A stretch of DNA of 17,479 nt from DATDRS01 sp035291605 (GCA_035291605.1 DATDRS010000380.1:1-17479); one strand, 5' to 3'. Counted from the stretch's first letter, positions 1 through 6,573 are shown. Program-made: numbers and translations. The notes: generated by a model from the letters alone, not told the origin.

Positions 1-276
1 CGGGAACGCGGCGCGGATCGAGGCCATGGCGCGGTCGATGTATTCCTCGGTCGCGCGGTCGGGGTCGATCTCCATCGCCCACAAGTTAGCCACGCCGTCG
101 ATTGGCGTGACTTGGTGCCCGATGGGCTGCTCGAATACGTCGGCCAGGTTTGAGGCTGGATCGGTGGTGACGATGAGCGTGCGCCGGCCTTCGTCGGCGT
201 AGCGCACGGCATGTGCGCAGGCCATGCTGGTCTTGCCCACACCGCCTTTGCCGGAGAAGAAGATGAAGTGGGTCAT
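1..276 (-). CDS. arsA: ArsA arsenite-stimulated ATPase, N-terminal part (gene runs off the left edge)
   Basis: Soluble ATPase that drives arsenite extrusion together with an ArsB/Acr3-type membrane pump. Ninety-two codons are present. The start ATG (276-274) overlaps the arsD stop as ATGA, which fixes the start and shows translational coupling. The deviant Walker A motif GKGGVGKTS lies near residues 9-17, and a TTDPASNL block near residues 37-44 matches the switch I/DTDPA region of the ArsA/GET3 family. Codons continue without interruption to the window edge, so the C-terminal part and any pump gene lie outside. The coupling to a genuine ArsD makes ArsA far more likely than a MinD/ParA relative. 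Confidence 0.93.
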   Translation of the reverse strand, partial: MTHFIFFSGKGGVGKTSMACAHAVRYADEGRRTLIVTTDPASNLADVFEQPIGHQVTPIDGVANLWAMEIDPDRATEEYIDRAMASIRAAFP

Positions 277-632
277 GCGGAGGCTCCATTCAACGCGGCT
301 CTGACCTCGGCCAGCGTCGGATACGCGCCGACTTTGAGCACTCGCCCGCGCACGACGGTGATGGGCAGGGCGGCCATCTGTTTTTCGCGCACCAGGCTCA
401 TCACCTCGGCGTTGCCCAGAAAGGCGTTGGGATGGCTGGTCATCTGGTAGCGTTCCACGCGCACGCCCTCGGCTTGCAGGGCAAGCACCATTTCGTTCAC
501 GTCCAGCAGGGTCTGGTCGAGGGTGGGACCGCACAGGCCAGTCGGGCAGCACATCGGCGGGTCGAACAGTTCGACCGTCGCCGTGTGAGTCTGCGTGGGA
601 GCGGACTCGAAAAGCGGAACAGGTTGGGTCAT
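273..632 (-). CDS. arsD: ArsD arsenical metallochaperone
   Basis: ArsD binds As(III) in the cytoplasm and hands it to ArsA; it can also act as a weak repressor. The 119-residue length is typical of the family. The signature FDPPMCCPTGLCG contains Cys28, Cys29 and Cys34, equivalent to the family's Cys12/Cys13/Cys18 arsenite-binding triad. The N-terminus is about 16 residues longer than usual. The C-terminal vicinal cysteine pairs found in E. coli ArsD are absent, as in many homologues, so only the chaperone site is retained. It is the middle gene of arsR-arsD-arsA: 39 bp after arsR and overlapping arsA by 4 bp. A GGAG lies about 11 bases before the ATG, rather far for a strong ribosome binding site. 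Confidence 0.95.
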   Translation of the reverse strand: MTQPVPLFESAPTQTHTATVELFDPPMCCPTGLCGPTLDQTLLDVNEMVLALQAEGVRVERYQMTSHPNAFLGNAEVMSLVREKQMAALPITVVRGRVLKVGAYPTLAEVRAALNGASA

Positions 633-633
633 G

Positions 634-645
634 ATAATTCAATCT
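634..645 (+). promoter_or_regulatory. Possible second ArsR half-site in the arsR-arsD spacer
   Basis: The 12-base word ATAATTCAATCT here is identical to the minus-strand word covering the -10 box and operator half-site upstream of arsR. Only one half of the 16-bp palindrome is present, just before the arsD start. It may be a weak secondary operator or a relic of duplication; function is inferred from identity alone. Confidence 0.35.
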
Positions 646-671
646 CCGTTGAAGTAATAGGATAAAAAAAG

Positions 672-1058
672 TCACCGTTCGACCAGGGCGATTTCACCGA
701 CACGGACCAGCGCGCCTTGAGGGCCACACGTTGGGCGGCGGGGCTTGATGCGCGCGGGGTCGAAGAACATGCCGAAGATTTCGTTGAGTTCGTCGAGGGC
801 TTTGCGATTGATAGAGTAGTACACCCACCGGGCGTCGAGCGCGTCGCGTTCTACGTCCACCAACCCGGCCTCCCGCAGCGCGCGCAGGTGGTGCGAGATC
901 AAGTTAGGCGGCATCTTGAGCGCGTCGCCCAACTCGCAGTTACACTGCACACCTTCCATGAGCATGTGCAGGATGAGCAAACGTTTTGGCTCGGCCAGCA
1001 CCTTGAGGTGGTCGGCGAGGGCTTGCAGGTTGGTGGGAGGAGAGGCAATGCCTTTCAC
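672..1058 (-). CDS. arsR: ArsR/SmtB-family metalloregulatory repressor
   Basis: Winged-helix repressor (128 aa) expected to release DNA on binding As(III)/Sb(III). Residues 11-30 match the alpha-1/2 region (LADHLKVLAEPKRLLILHML). The recognition helix is NLISHHLRALREAGLV (52-67), followed by a wing with the typical DARWVYYSI block (75-83). Cys39 and Cys41 lie near the start of the helix-turn-helix, resembling the CxC part of the classic ELCVCDLC arsenic site; the third classic Cys is missing and Cys111 in the C-terminal tail could supply a ligand. The start is GTG at 1058, chosen because AAGGAG (1071-1066) sits 7 bases upstream. It is the first gene of arsRDA and is preceded by its own promoter and operator. 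Confidence 0.93.
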   Translation of the reverse strand: MKGIASPPTNLQALADHLKVLAEPKRLLILHMLMEGVQCNCELGDALKMPPNLISHHLRALREAGLVDVERDALDARWVYYSINRKALDELNEIFGMFFDPARIKPRRPTCGPQGALVRVGEIALVER

Positions 1059-1082
1059 GAGCGGGCTCCTTCAACAAATTAG

Positions 1083-1098
1083 TTCAATCTAGATTGAA
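1083..1098. promoter_or_regulatory. ArsR operator, perfect 16-bp palindrome
   Basis: TTCAATCTAGATTGAA is a perfect inverted repeat located 25 bp upstream of the arsR start. It touches the -10 box and covers the expected transcription start, the usual position for an ArsR-family repressor. It also lies about 85 bp upstream of the divergent EamA gene. Confidence 0.8.
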
Positions 1099-1125
1099 TT
1101 ATACCTGGGGGGGCAACGTGGTCAA
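1098..1125 (-). promoter_or_regulatory. Sigma-70-type promoter of arsRDA
   Basis: On the minus strand, TTGACC (1125-1120) and TATAAT (1103-1098) are separated by 16 bp. The -10 box matches the consensus exactly and the -35 box differs at one base. The -10 box abuts and shares one base with the 16-bp operator palindrome, so bound ArsR would block RNA polymerase. Confidence 0.8.
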
Positions 1126-1183
1126 GGAAGGATGTCATTCAATGAGGGTGACTTTTGTTCGAGACGTGCGCAGGAGAACTATA

Positions 1184-2062
1184 ATGGGGCGCATGTGGGT
1201 TATTTTCGCCCTTGGCGCGGCGCTACTGGCCTCGTTCAATCCCATCATCAACAAACGCTTGCTGGCCGATACGGATGTTTCGGTAGTCGCCTGGGCGGGG
1301 CAGGCATTTGGTCTGCCGTTGCTAGCGTTCAATCTCGTCCTGTTCTTTGGCCCGCTCCCGCACGTGGATAGTTGGTTCTTCACCGGCATTCTCGGCTCGG
1401 CGATCCTCAACGCGTTGGCCCACTTGACGGCCACGCAGGCTTTGAAGGAGGGTGAAGCCTCCCTCGTCGCTCCGCTGTTCGTCCTCAGCCCGGCCTGTAC
1501 GCTGTTAGTTTCGTCAGTGATGCTGCGAGAAATACCGGCACCTGTGCCGCTGGTCGGAGTAGGGTTGGTGATCGTCGGCGCGTACCTGCTCGCGCTCCCC
1601 TCGTGGCGCGAGGCGCTTGCGCCGCTGCGGGCCGTCGTTTATCAGCGGGCTTTGTGGCTGGCGTTGGGGGCCAGCCTGCTGTGGGGACTCACGCCGGTGT
1701 TTGAGAAGACCGCGATTCAGCACACCTTCCCTGAAAATCCCGCCGCCGCCGCTTTTGGCGCACTGTTGGCGTTGGCGCTGATGTTGTTTCCGATCATGCA
1801 GTGGCGTGCACACCATCCGGTCACGCAGATTCGCGCCCGGCTGCGCGGTTTTGTGGCGCTCGGCGTCATCGGCGGGACCGCGCCGCTGCTGGGTTACGCC
1901 GCTTTCAGTCTTGGCCTCGTCGGATACGTCTCGGCCCTGTTCAAGATGAGTTCGGTCTTCGCGTTGCTGTGGGCATACCTCTTTCTTCGGGAAAAGGATG
2001 TACCCCGCCGATTGCCGGGCGCGGCAATCATAATGATTGGGGCGATCTTGATTAGCGCGTAG
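1184..2062 (+). CDS. EamA/DMT-superfamily permease
   Basis: Inner-membrane protein of 292 aa, the normal size for the ten-helix EamA group of the drug/metabolite transporter superfamily. It consists of two related halves of about five hydrophobic helices each, roughly residues 1-140 and 160-292. The second EamA repeat ends with SSVFALLWAYLFLREK, the family's typical 'E at the end of helix 9' block. The first repeat has the equivalent VSSVMLREIP. The ATG at 1184 is chosen because AGGAG (1172-1176) precedes it by 7 bases; upstream in-frame starts would add a non-conserved basic leader. Substrate is unknown. It diverges from arsRDA, so it could be affected by the same operator, but no plus-strand promoter is clear. 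Confidence 0.85.
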   Translation: MGRMWVIFALGAALLASFNPIINKRLLADTDVSVVAWAGQAFGLPLLAFNLVLFFGPLPHVDSWFFTGILGSAILNALAHLTATQALKEGEASLVAPLFVLSPACTLLVSSVMLREIPAPVPLVGVGLVIVGAYLLALPSWREALAPLRAVVYQRALWLALGASLLWGLTPVFEKTAIQHTFPENPAAAAFGALLALALMLFPIMQWRAHHPVTQIRARLRGFVALGVIGGTAPLLGYAAFSLGLVGYVSALFKMSSVFALLWAYLFLREKDVPRRLPGAAIIMIGAILISA

Positions 2063-2111
2063 GATTTTGGCCCCGTGCCTGCGCCTCTCTCTGGCGGGTG
2101 ACTGCTGTGCA

Positions 2112-2285
2112 TTACGGCGCGGGCAGTGACCGGATGTAGGCGATGATGTCTGTCAGTTGCTGATCACTTAACATCTGTTCAGTGAAAGCAGGCATGGGTT
2201 GTCGCCCGGCGCGCACCACGAAGGCCAGCGTTTCGTCGTCGGCGTATTGCACTTTGAAGTCCACCGTGTTCTGCGCCGGGCCGAG
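2112..2285 (-). pseudogene. C-terminal fragment of a cytochrome c
   Basis: Read on the minus strand, this piece encodes about 57 residues ending at a TAA (2114-2112). It contains the C-terminal half of a class I cytochrome c: RAGRQPMPAF, with the methionine haem ligand, followed by the helix LSDQQLTDIIAYIRSLP. The CxxCH haem attachment half is missing. An in-frame TAG (2288-2286) interrupts the frame just upstream, where the sequence switches to a methyltransferase piece on the other strand. It is a non-functional remnant. Confidence 0.7.
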
Positions 2286-2615
2286 CTAAGGCAGGGCAAC
2301 GTCACGTCTCTGCCCTATGCGGACGGAAAATTCGATAAAGCCTTCGCCGTCAATGTTCACTATTTCTGGGAGGATCCGCTGGCGGCCCTGCGTGAAACGA
2401 AACGGGTGCTAAAACCCGGTGGGCGCATGGCGCTGGGCTTCATTGACAAGGAGGGTTTCAAGAAACAGGAGTTCACGCAGACGGGGGTGTTCACGTTATA
2501 CAGCGGCGATGAAGCGGTGCAACTGCTCAAGGAGGTGGGATTCTCCCAGGCTAGATTCGAGGCGAAGGGGGTTCATCGAGCTGGCCTGGGCTTATGTGCC
2601 GTCGCGGAGAAATGA
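2286..2615 (+). pseudogene. C-terminal fragment of a SAM-dependent methyltransferase
   Basis: About 109 residues match the second half of a class I methyltransferase (Methyltransf_11/UbiE type). Visible blocks are SLPYADGKFDKAFAVNVHYFW (motif II/post-I region), then RETKRVLKPGGRMALGF (motif III), then a C-terminal strand-helix region. The N-terminal SAM-binding motif I (GxGxG) is absent. The frame remains open leftward to an ATG at 2199, but that part is the antisense of the cytochrome fragment, so the whole reading frame is a chimera produced by a rearrangement. Whether it is translated cannot be told. Confidence 0.65.
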
Positions 2616-2708
2616 CCATTCCAGAACTAACGCGGGTTGCCCTCTACCCGCCGCGCGGCTGATGCGCTGCCCACCACTGTCTGCAGCCGACACGGCTAAC
2701 CTTTGATT

Positions 2709-3260
2709 ATGCTGACTGATACCGATATCAACCCCGATCACCTTCCTGCCTTTTGCCGGGCTCGCGTGCTGATCCTCGGCGTGGGCAACGTCTTGTTCGG
2801 CGATGACGGCTTCGGGCCGGAGGCGGTGAACTACCTGAGCCGCCATTATCACATCCCCGACGACGTCTACGTGATGGATGTGGGCACGGGCGCGCGCAAA
2901 ATACTCTTCAATCTCGCGCTCAGCGAGGCCCGCCCCGAGGAGATCATTATTGTGGACGCCGTGGATTGGGGGCAGGACCCTGGGCAGGTGTTCGAGATTC
3001 CAGTTGAGGCGCTGCCCGCCACCAAGGTGGACGACTTCTCGCTCCATCAGGTCCCCACGTCCAACCTGCTCCGCGAATTGCAGGATCGATGCGGAATCAG
3101 GGTCACGGTCATCGCCTGCGATGTAGGGGTCGTCCCCCAGATGATCGAGCCGGGCTTGACTCAGGGAACACACGAGGCGATTCTCGCCGCCAGCCAGAAA
3201 ATCGCCCGGCGCCTGTCCCTGCTTCCGGCTGCCGCCAATTGGAGCCAACCCGGCGGATAG
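2709..3260 (+). CDS. [NiFe]-hydrogenase maturation endopeptidase, FrhD/HycI family
   Basis: Nickel-dependent check-point protease that removes the C-terminal peptide of a hydrogenase large subunit after the metal centre is inserted. It has 183 aa, normal for the family. GVGNVLFGDDGFGPEAV (24-40) is the signature. Likely nickel-sensing ligands are Asp33, an Asp in the IIIVDAVD block (about 80-86) and His113 (DDFSLHQVPTSNLL), matching Glu16/Asp62/His93 of HybD. The HQVPTSNLL block recalls the FrhD subgroup that serves group 3 hydrogenases, which is an inference from memory of the family. ATG 2709 is preferred; TTG 2703 is an alternative, and neither has a good Shine-Dalgarno. It heads the hyp genes, with a 98-bp gap to hypA. 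Confidence 0.9.
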   Translation: MLTDTDINPDHLPAFCRARVLILGVGNVLFGDDGFGPEAVNYLSRHYHIPDDVYVMDVGTGARKILFNLALSEARPEEIIIVDAVDWGQDPGQVFEIPVEALPATKVDDFSLHQVPTSNLLRELQDRCGIRVTVIACDVGVVPQMIEPGLTQGTHEAILAASQKIARRLSLLPAAANWSQPGG

Positions 3261-3358
3261 GCCCCAGAGCGCGACATGATTTTCATCCTCTTTTCTAGTG
3301 GCATTCGTCAGTACCCTAATTCCCCCAATTACACCAAGATAATCGGGGATTTCAGGGT

Positions 3359-3703
3359 ATGCACGAAAGCGGCCTCACCGAAGACCTGTTCACCCACGCC
3401 CTCCAGCACGCGCAGGAGGCCAACGCCCGCCGCATCCTCCGCGTGAAGGTCGTCATCGGCGCGCTTTCGGACGCCACCGCCGATTCGATCCGTTTCTACT
3501 TCGAGACGCTCGCGCCCGGCACGCTGGCCGAAGGCGCGATCCTCGAATTCAGCACTGCCCCTGGCCAGGCGCACTGCAACGCCTGCGGGCGCGATGTCGC
3601 CGTCGCCGAACTCTTTGCCGCGTGCCCCGCGTGCGGCGCGTTCCCGCTCGTCGTCACTGGCGGAAACGCGGTCTACCTGGACAGTCTCGACGTTGAGACA
3701 TGA
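3359..3703 (+). CDS. hypA: HypA nickel metallochaperone
   Basis: HypA (114 aa, normal length) delivers Ni(II) to the hydrogenase large-subunit precursor, usually together with the GTPase HypB. The mature N-terminus MHE gives the nickel-binding His2, followed by Glu3. The structural zinc site is CNAC (Cys73, Cys76) and CPAC (Cys89, Cys92). The start is fixed by the obligatory Met-His beginning. The gene ends in an ATGA overlap with hypF (3700-3703), so the two are translationally coupled. The usual next gene, hypB, is missing: hypF follows directly. Confidence 0.95.
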   Translation: MHESGLTEDLFTHALQHAQEANARRILRVKVVIGALSDATADSIRFYFETLAPGTLAEGAILEFSTAPGQAHCNACGRDVAVAELFAACPACGAFPLVVTGGNAVYLDSLDVET

Positions 3704-4566
3704 CGGTTGATGGCGGATGGCTTATGGCTGATGACCTATCGCTTATCGCAAAGCACACCGAGCCGCAATCCGCATCCCGCAATTCGCATCCCGCAATCCG
3801 CGATCGGCTCGTGGTGACCGGCGTCGTGCAGGGCGTCGGCTTCCGGCCGTTCGTCTACGGCCTGGCGACGCGCCTCGGCCTGGCGGGGTGGGTGTGCAAC
3901 ACTTCGGCCGGCGTGACCATCGAGGTCGAAGGCCAGCCGGCCGTGGTGGACGAATTTGGCCTCGCGCTCATTCGGGACGCCCCGCCCCTCGCCCGGATCG
4001 AGGACATCACCACCGAGGTTCTTACACCCGCAGGCTTCACACGTTTCGAAATCCGTGAGAGCCGCCCGGTGCCCGGCGCATTCCAGCCGATCTCTCCCGA
4101 CATCTGCCTCTGCCCCGATTGTCTCCGCGAATTATTCGATCCTGACGACCGCCGCTACCGCTATCCCTTCCTCAACTGCACCAACTGCGGGCCGCGCTTC
4201 ACCATCATCAAAGACATTCCTTACGACCGGCCTCAGACGACGATGGCCCCGTTCGAGATGTGCCCGGACTGCGCGCGGGAATACCACGACCCGCTGGATC
4301 GCCGGTTCCACGCTCAACCGGTGGCGTGCCCGGCGTGTGGGCCGAAGGTGTGGCTGGAGGTCAGTCGCCAGTCGCCAGTCGCCAGCCATCAGCCATCAGC
4401 CATCAGCCATCAGCCATTGAAGAAGCACGGCGCTGGCTGGCTAATGGCAAGACCGTCGCCGTCAAAGGTCTCGGCGGGTTTCATCTGGCGTGTGACGCGG
4501 TCAACGAAACTGCTGTCGCCGAACTGCGCCGCCGCAAAGGGAGAGTGGACAAACCCTTTGCGCTGA
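3700..4566 (+). CDS. hypF: HypF carbamoyltransferase, N-terminal part (frame lost at a 7-bp repeat array)
   Basis: HypF converts carbamoyl phosphate into the carbamoyl group that becomes the cyanide ligands of the NiFe active site. This frame encodes the acylphosphatase domain (about 35-125; VQGVGFRPF with Arg49, and Asn67) and the zinc-finger region with four CxxC pairs: Cys138/141, 160/163, 188/191 and 210/213. The first 33 residues are not family-like and are encoded by degenerate heptamers. After residue 221 the frame enters the 4362-4417 heptamer array. It emerges one frame off the rest of the gene and continues as nonsense to a TGA at 4564-4566. The ATG overlaps the hypA stop. The product as it stands would have no YrdC-like or Kae1-like domain and should be inactive. 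Confidence 0.88.
   Translation: MTVDGGWLMADDLSLIAKHTEPQSASRNSHPAIRDRLVVTGVVQGVGFRPFVYGLATRLGLAGWVCNTSAGVTIEVEGQPAVVDEFGLALIRDAPPLARIEDITTEVLTPAGFTRFEIRESRPVPGAFQPISPDICLCPDCLRELFDPDDRRYRYPFLNCTNCGPRFTIIKDIPYDRPQTTMAPFEMCPDCAREYHDPLDRRFHAQPVACPACGPKVWLEVSRQSPVASHQPSAISHQPLKKHGAGWLMARPSPSKVSAGFIWRVTRSTKLLSPNCAAAKGEWTNPLR
3706..3806 (+). repeat. Degenerate heptamer tracts in the hypF 5' end
   Basis: Two runs of 7-bp units. Positions 3706-3754 hold seven units of the type GNNNATG/GCTTATC (for example GTTGATG, GCGGATG, GCTTATG, GCTGATG). Positions 3765-3806 hold six units (GCAATCC, GCATCCC, GCAATTC, GCATCCC, GCAATCC, GCGATCG). Together they encode the non-conserved leader of HypF and keep the frame open. 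Confidence 0.8.
4362..4417 (+). repeat. Eight-unit heptamer array at the hypF frame break
   Basis: Three perfect copies of CAGTCGC (4362-4382) are followed by five perfect copies of CAGCCAT (4383-4417), 56 bp in all. The upstream HypF frame ends and the downstream one begins within this array. Removing all eight units joins ...KVWLEV directly to EEARRWL... in one frame. The array is therefore an insertion, and frame is kept only when the unit number is a multiple of three. Confidence 0.95.
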
Positions 4567-6167
4567 TGATGGCCGACATGGCGAGCGTCGAACACTACTG
4601 TCACGTCTCACCCGAAGAGCGCGCCCTGTTGGAGTCGCGCAAGCGGCCCATCGTGTTGCTGTGGAAACGGGATGGGGCAGCTCCGCCCATCGCCGCCTCC
4701 GTCGCTCCCGGCCAGCGCACGCTCGGCGTCATGCTGCCCTACACGCCTCTGCATTACCTGCTGTTTGCCGATGGACAACCGCTGACCGACAACGGTTCGC
4801 TTCAGCCTTCAGCCTTCGGCCCTCATCCTTTAGTGATGACCAGCGGCAACTTTTCCGAAGAGCCGATCGCCACCCGCAACGACGAGGCGTTAACGCGGCT
4901 GGTTCCGCTGGCCGATGCTTTTCTCCTGCACGACCGCGACATTCACGTCCGCACCGACGATTCGGTCGTGCGCATCTTTGAGGGCAGGGAATTGCCCATC
5001 CGCCGCTCGCGCGGTTATGCCCCCTACCCCCTCAAGCTGCCCTTGGCCGTGCCGCCCATTCTCGCCGTCGGCGGCGAGCTCAAAAACACCTTCTGCGTGG
5101 CGCGTGATCAATATGCCTTCCTCAGCCACCACATCGGCGACATGCAAAACCTCGAGACTCTGCGCTCGTTCGAGGCGGGTGTGCGGCATTTCGAGAATCT
5201 CTTTCGCGTCACGCCCGAAATCATCGCCCACGATCTCCATCCCGACTACCTCAGCACGCGTTACGCGTTACGCAACACGCCACATCGCGAAGCATCCCGT
5301 CGGGGCGCAGCACGTATCGGTGTGCAACACCATCACGCTCACATCGCCGCGTGCCTCGCCGAGAATGGTCACGACGGGTCACGCCCCGTCGTCGGGGTCG
5401 CCTTCGACGGCGCGGGCTACGGAACCGACGGCGCGATCTGGGGCGGTGAATTCCTGATTGCCGATTATTCAACCTTTGAGCGTGTGGCTCACCTCGCCTA
5501 CGTGCCCCTCCCCGGCGGCGACGCAGGGACGCGCAAACCCGCGCGGGTGGCGCTCTCCCATCTCTTCGCCGCCGGAGTCCCGCTCGACGACAACCTCCCG
5601 CCCCTCGCCGCCTTGTCGGCTCACGAGCGGCGCCTCGTCGAACGACAAATCGCCGCCGGCCTCAACTCCCCGCCGACCTCCAGCATGGGGCGATTGTTCG
5701 ACGCGGTCGCCTCGATCATCGGCGTGCGGCAGGAAGTGAATTACGAAGGCCAGGCGGCGATTGAGCTGGAGGCCATCGCCGATCCGGCGGAGACGGCCGC
5801 ATACGCTTTTGATGCAGGACAAGACGCTATCTTGCCCCACCCGCTCATTCGCGCTGTGGTGAATGACTTTCGTGTTGGCGTGCCCGCGCCGGTTATCTCG
5901 GCGCGTTTTCACAACGGGGTTGCGGCAATGATCCGCGACATTTGTCTCCGGCTGCAAGAACGGCATGGGATCAAGCAGGTGGCGCTCAGCGGCGGCGTGT
6001 TCCAGAATGTCACTCTGCTCAGCAAAACGCTGGCGTTATTACGCAGCGCCGGCCTCGAAGTCTTCACGCATCACCTCGTGCCGCCGAACGATGGCGGGCT
6101 TGCGCTTGGGCAAGCCATCATCGCGGCGCACGTGACAGTAAAATCCCCAAGGCAGGTTTCGGATTGA
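4419..6167 (+). CDS. hypF: HypF carbamoyltransferase, C-terminal part (YrdC-like and Kae1-like domains)
   Basis: This continues HypF in a different frame from the first part. From EEARRWLANGKTVAVKGLGGF onward it has the YrdC/Sua5-like domain (KGLGGFHLACDA; RRRKGRVDKPFALM; KRPIVLL). The Kae1/TobZ-like carbamoyltransferase domain follows: VQHHHAHIAACLAE metal-binding histidines, VAFDGAGYGTDGAIWGGEFL, and LSGGVFQNVTLL near the end. With the N-terminal part the whole spans about 822 codons, somewhat longer than the usual 750-780 because of repeat-encoded loop insertions at 4794-4828 and 5257-5298. All conserved blocks look intact, so the gene was under selection until recently or is still intact in cells with another repeat number. 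No credible ribosome binding site precedes an early start in this frame, so independent translation is unlikely. Confidence 0.88.
   Translation, partial: EEARRWLANGKTVAVKGLGGFHLACDAVNETAVAELRRRKGRVDKPFALMMADMASVEHYCHVSPEERALLESRKRPIVLLWKRDGAAPPIAASVAPGQRTLGVMLPYTPLHYLLFADGQPLTDNGSLQPSAFGPHPLVMTSGNFSEEPIATRNDEALTRLVPLADAFLLHDRDIHVRTDDSVVRIFEGRELPIRRSRGYAPYPLKLPLAVPPILAVGGELKNTFCVARDQYAFLSHHIGDMQNLETLRSFEAGVRHFENLFRVTPEIIAHDLHPDYLSTRYALRNTPHREASRRGAARIGVQHHHAHIAACLAENGHDGSRPVVGVAFDGAGYGTDGAIWGGEFLIADYSTFERVAHLAYVPLPGGDAGTRKPARVALSHLFAAGVPLDDNLPPLAALSAHERRLVERQIAAGLNSPPTSSMGRLFDAVASIIGVRQEVNYEGQAAIELEAIADPAETAAYAFDAGQDAILPHPLIRAVVNDFRVGVPAPVISARFHNGVAAMIRDICLRLQERHGIKQVALSGGVFQNVTLLSKTLALLRSAGLEVFTHHLVPPNDGGLALGQAIIAAHVTVKSPRQVSD
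4794..4828 (+). repeat. Short heptamer tract inside hypF (YrdC-like domain loop)
   Basis: Five 7-bp units (GGTTCGC, TTCAGCC, TTCAGCC, TTCGGCC, CTCATCC) encode the stretch GSLQPSAFGPH. It is inserted between the family blocks YTPLHYLLF and PLVMTSGNFSEEPI. The loop is open in the HypF frame. Confidence 0.75.
5257..5298 (+). repeat. Six-unit heptamer tract inside hypF (Kae1-like domain loop)
   Basis: The units are CGCGTTA, CGCGTTA, CGCAACA, CGCCACA, TCGCGAA and GCATCCC, 42 bp or 14 codons, so the frame is maintained. It lies between HDLHPDYLST and VQHHHAH, a variable linker of HypF. Confidence 0.75.
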
Positions 6168-6178
6168 TCTTCTGTTCC

Positions 6179-6206
6179 GCAATCTGAAATCCGCAATCCG
6201 AAATTG
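6179..6206 (+). repeat. Heptamer tract in the hypF-hypC spacer
   Basis: Four 7-bp units (GCAATCT, GAAATCC, GCAATCC, GAAATTG) fill the spacer. The last unit runs into the hypC ribosome binding site GGAGG (6206-6210), so a change in unit number would not separate the site from the start codon. The units resemble those at 3765-3806. Confidence 0.75.
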
Positions 6207-6215
6207 GAGGTCAAA

Positions 6216-6473
6216 ATGTGTCTCGGCATCCCCGGCAAGGTAACGGAAATCTACATCGCCAACGGCCTGAAGATGGGCAGGGTGGATTTCGGCGGCGTGG
6301 TGAAGGAGGCCTGCCTCGAATACCTTCCCGATATTCAGGTCGGCGACTACACCATCATTCACGTGGGTTTCGGCATCAGCCAACTGGACGAAGAGGAAGC
6401 CCAGCAGACGCTCGCCCTGCTGAGGGAGATGGACATGCTGGCCAGTGAACTTCCTGAGCTGGCAGATTCTTAA
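6216..6473 (+). CDS. hypC: HypC hydrogenase maturation chaperone
   Basis: HypC (85 aa) forms the complex with HypD on which the Fe(CN)2CO unit is assembled, and then escorts it to the large subunit. The start is ATG 6216, giving the obligatory MCLGIPGKV N-terminus in which Cys2 binds iron after Met removal. GGAGG (6206-6210) lies 5 bases upstream. The conserved VDFGGVVKEACLEYLPD and GDYTIIHVGFGISQLDEEEA segments are both present. The gene is complete and undamaged, separated from hypF and hypD by repeat-filled spacers rather than the usual tight overlaps. Confidence 0.96.
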   Translation: MCLGIPGKVTEIYIANGLKMGRVDFGGVVKEACLEYLPDIQVGDYTIIHVGFGISQLDEEEAQQTLALLREMDMLASELPELADS

Positions 6474-6476
6474 CCA

Positions 6477-6530
6477 CGGATTTCACGGATTACGCTGATG
6501 CTGAGCCCAATGCAAAATCCGTGAAATCGG
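6477..6530. repeat. Inverted repeat between hypC and hypD
   Basis: GATTTCACGGAT (6479-6490) and its exact complement ATCCGTGAAATC (6517-6528) form arms with a 26-nt loop; one flanking pair on the loop side extends the stem to 13 bp. The sequence is 7-bp periodic (CGGATTT, CACGGAT, TACGCTG...), like the other repeats of this operon. There is no U-tract directly after the stem, so it is not a standard terminator, but it could form an RNA hairpin in the spacer. Confidence 0.75.
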
Positions 6531-6573
6531 CGTCATCCGCGGTTCCCCTTTTTGTTGTGGCGCGAGGTGCATC

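Noticed and set aside
1094..1183. Longer N-terminus for the EamA permease
   Set aside because: The extra residues are basic and unconserved, would overlap the ars operator, and ATG 1184 has a proper AGGAG site.
4362..4417. CRISPR array or programmed ribosomal frameshift in hypF
   Set aside because: Units are 7 bp with no spacers, so this is not CRISPR. No slippery heptamer of the A/U type with a downstream structure is seen; repeat-number arithmetic explains the frame change fully.
4260..4418. Independent start of the second HypF part at ATG 4258-4260 region or GTG/TTG inside the first part
   Set aside because: Translation of this stretch in the downstream frame is not HypF-like; homology begins only after the array, and no ribosome binding site is evident.
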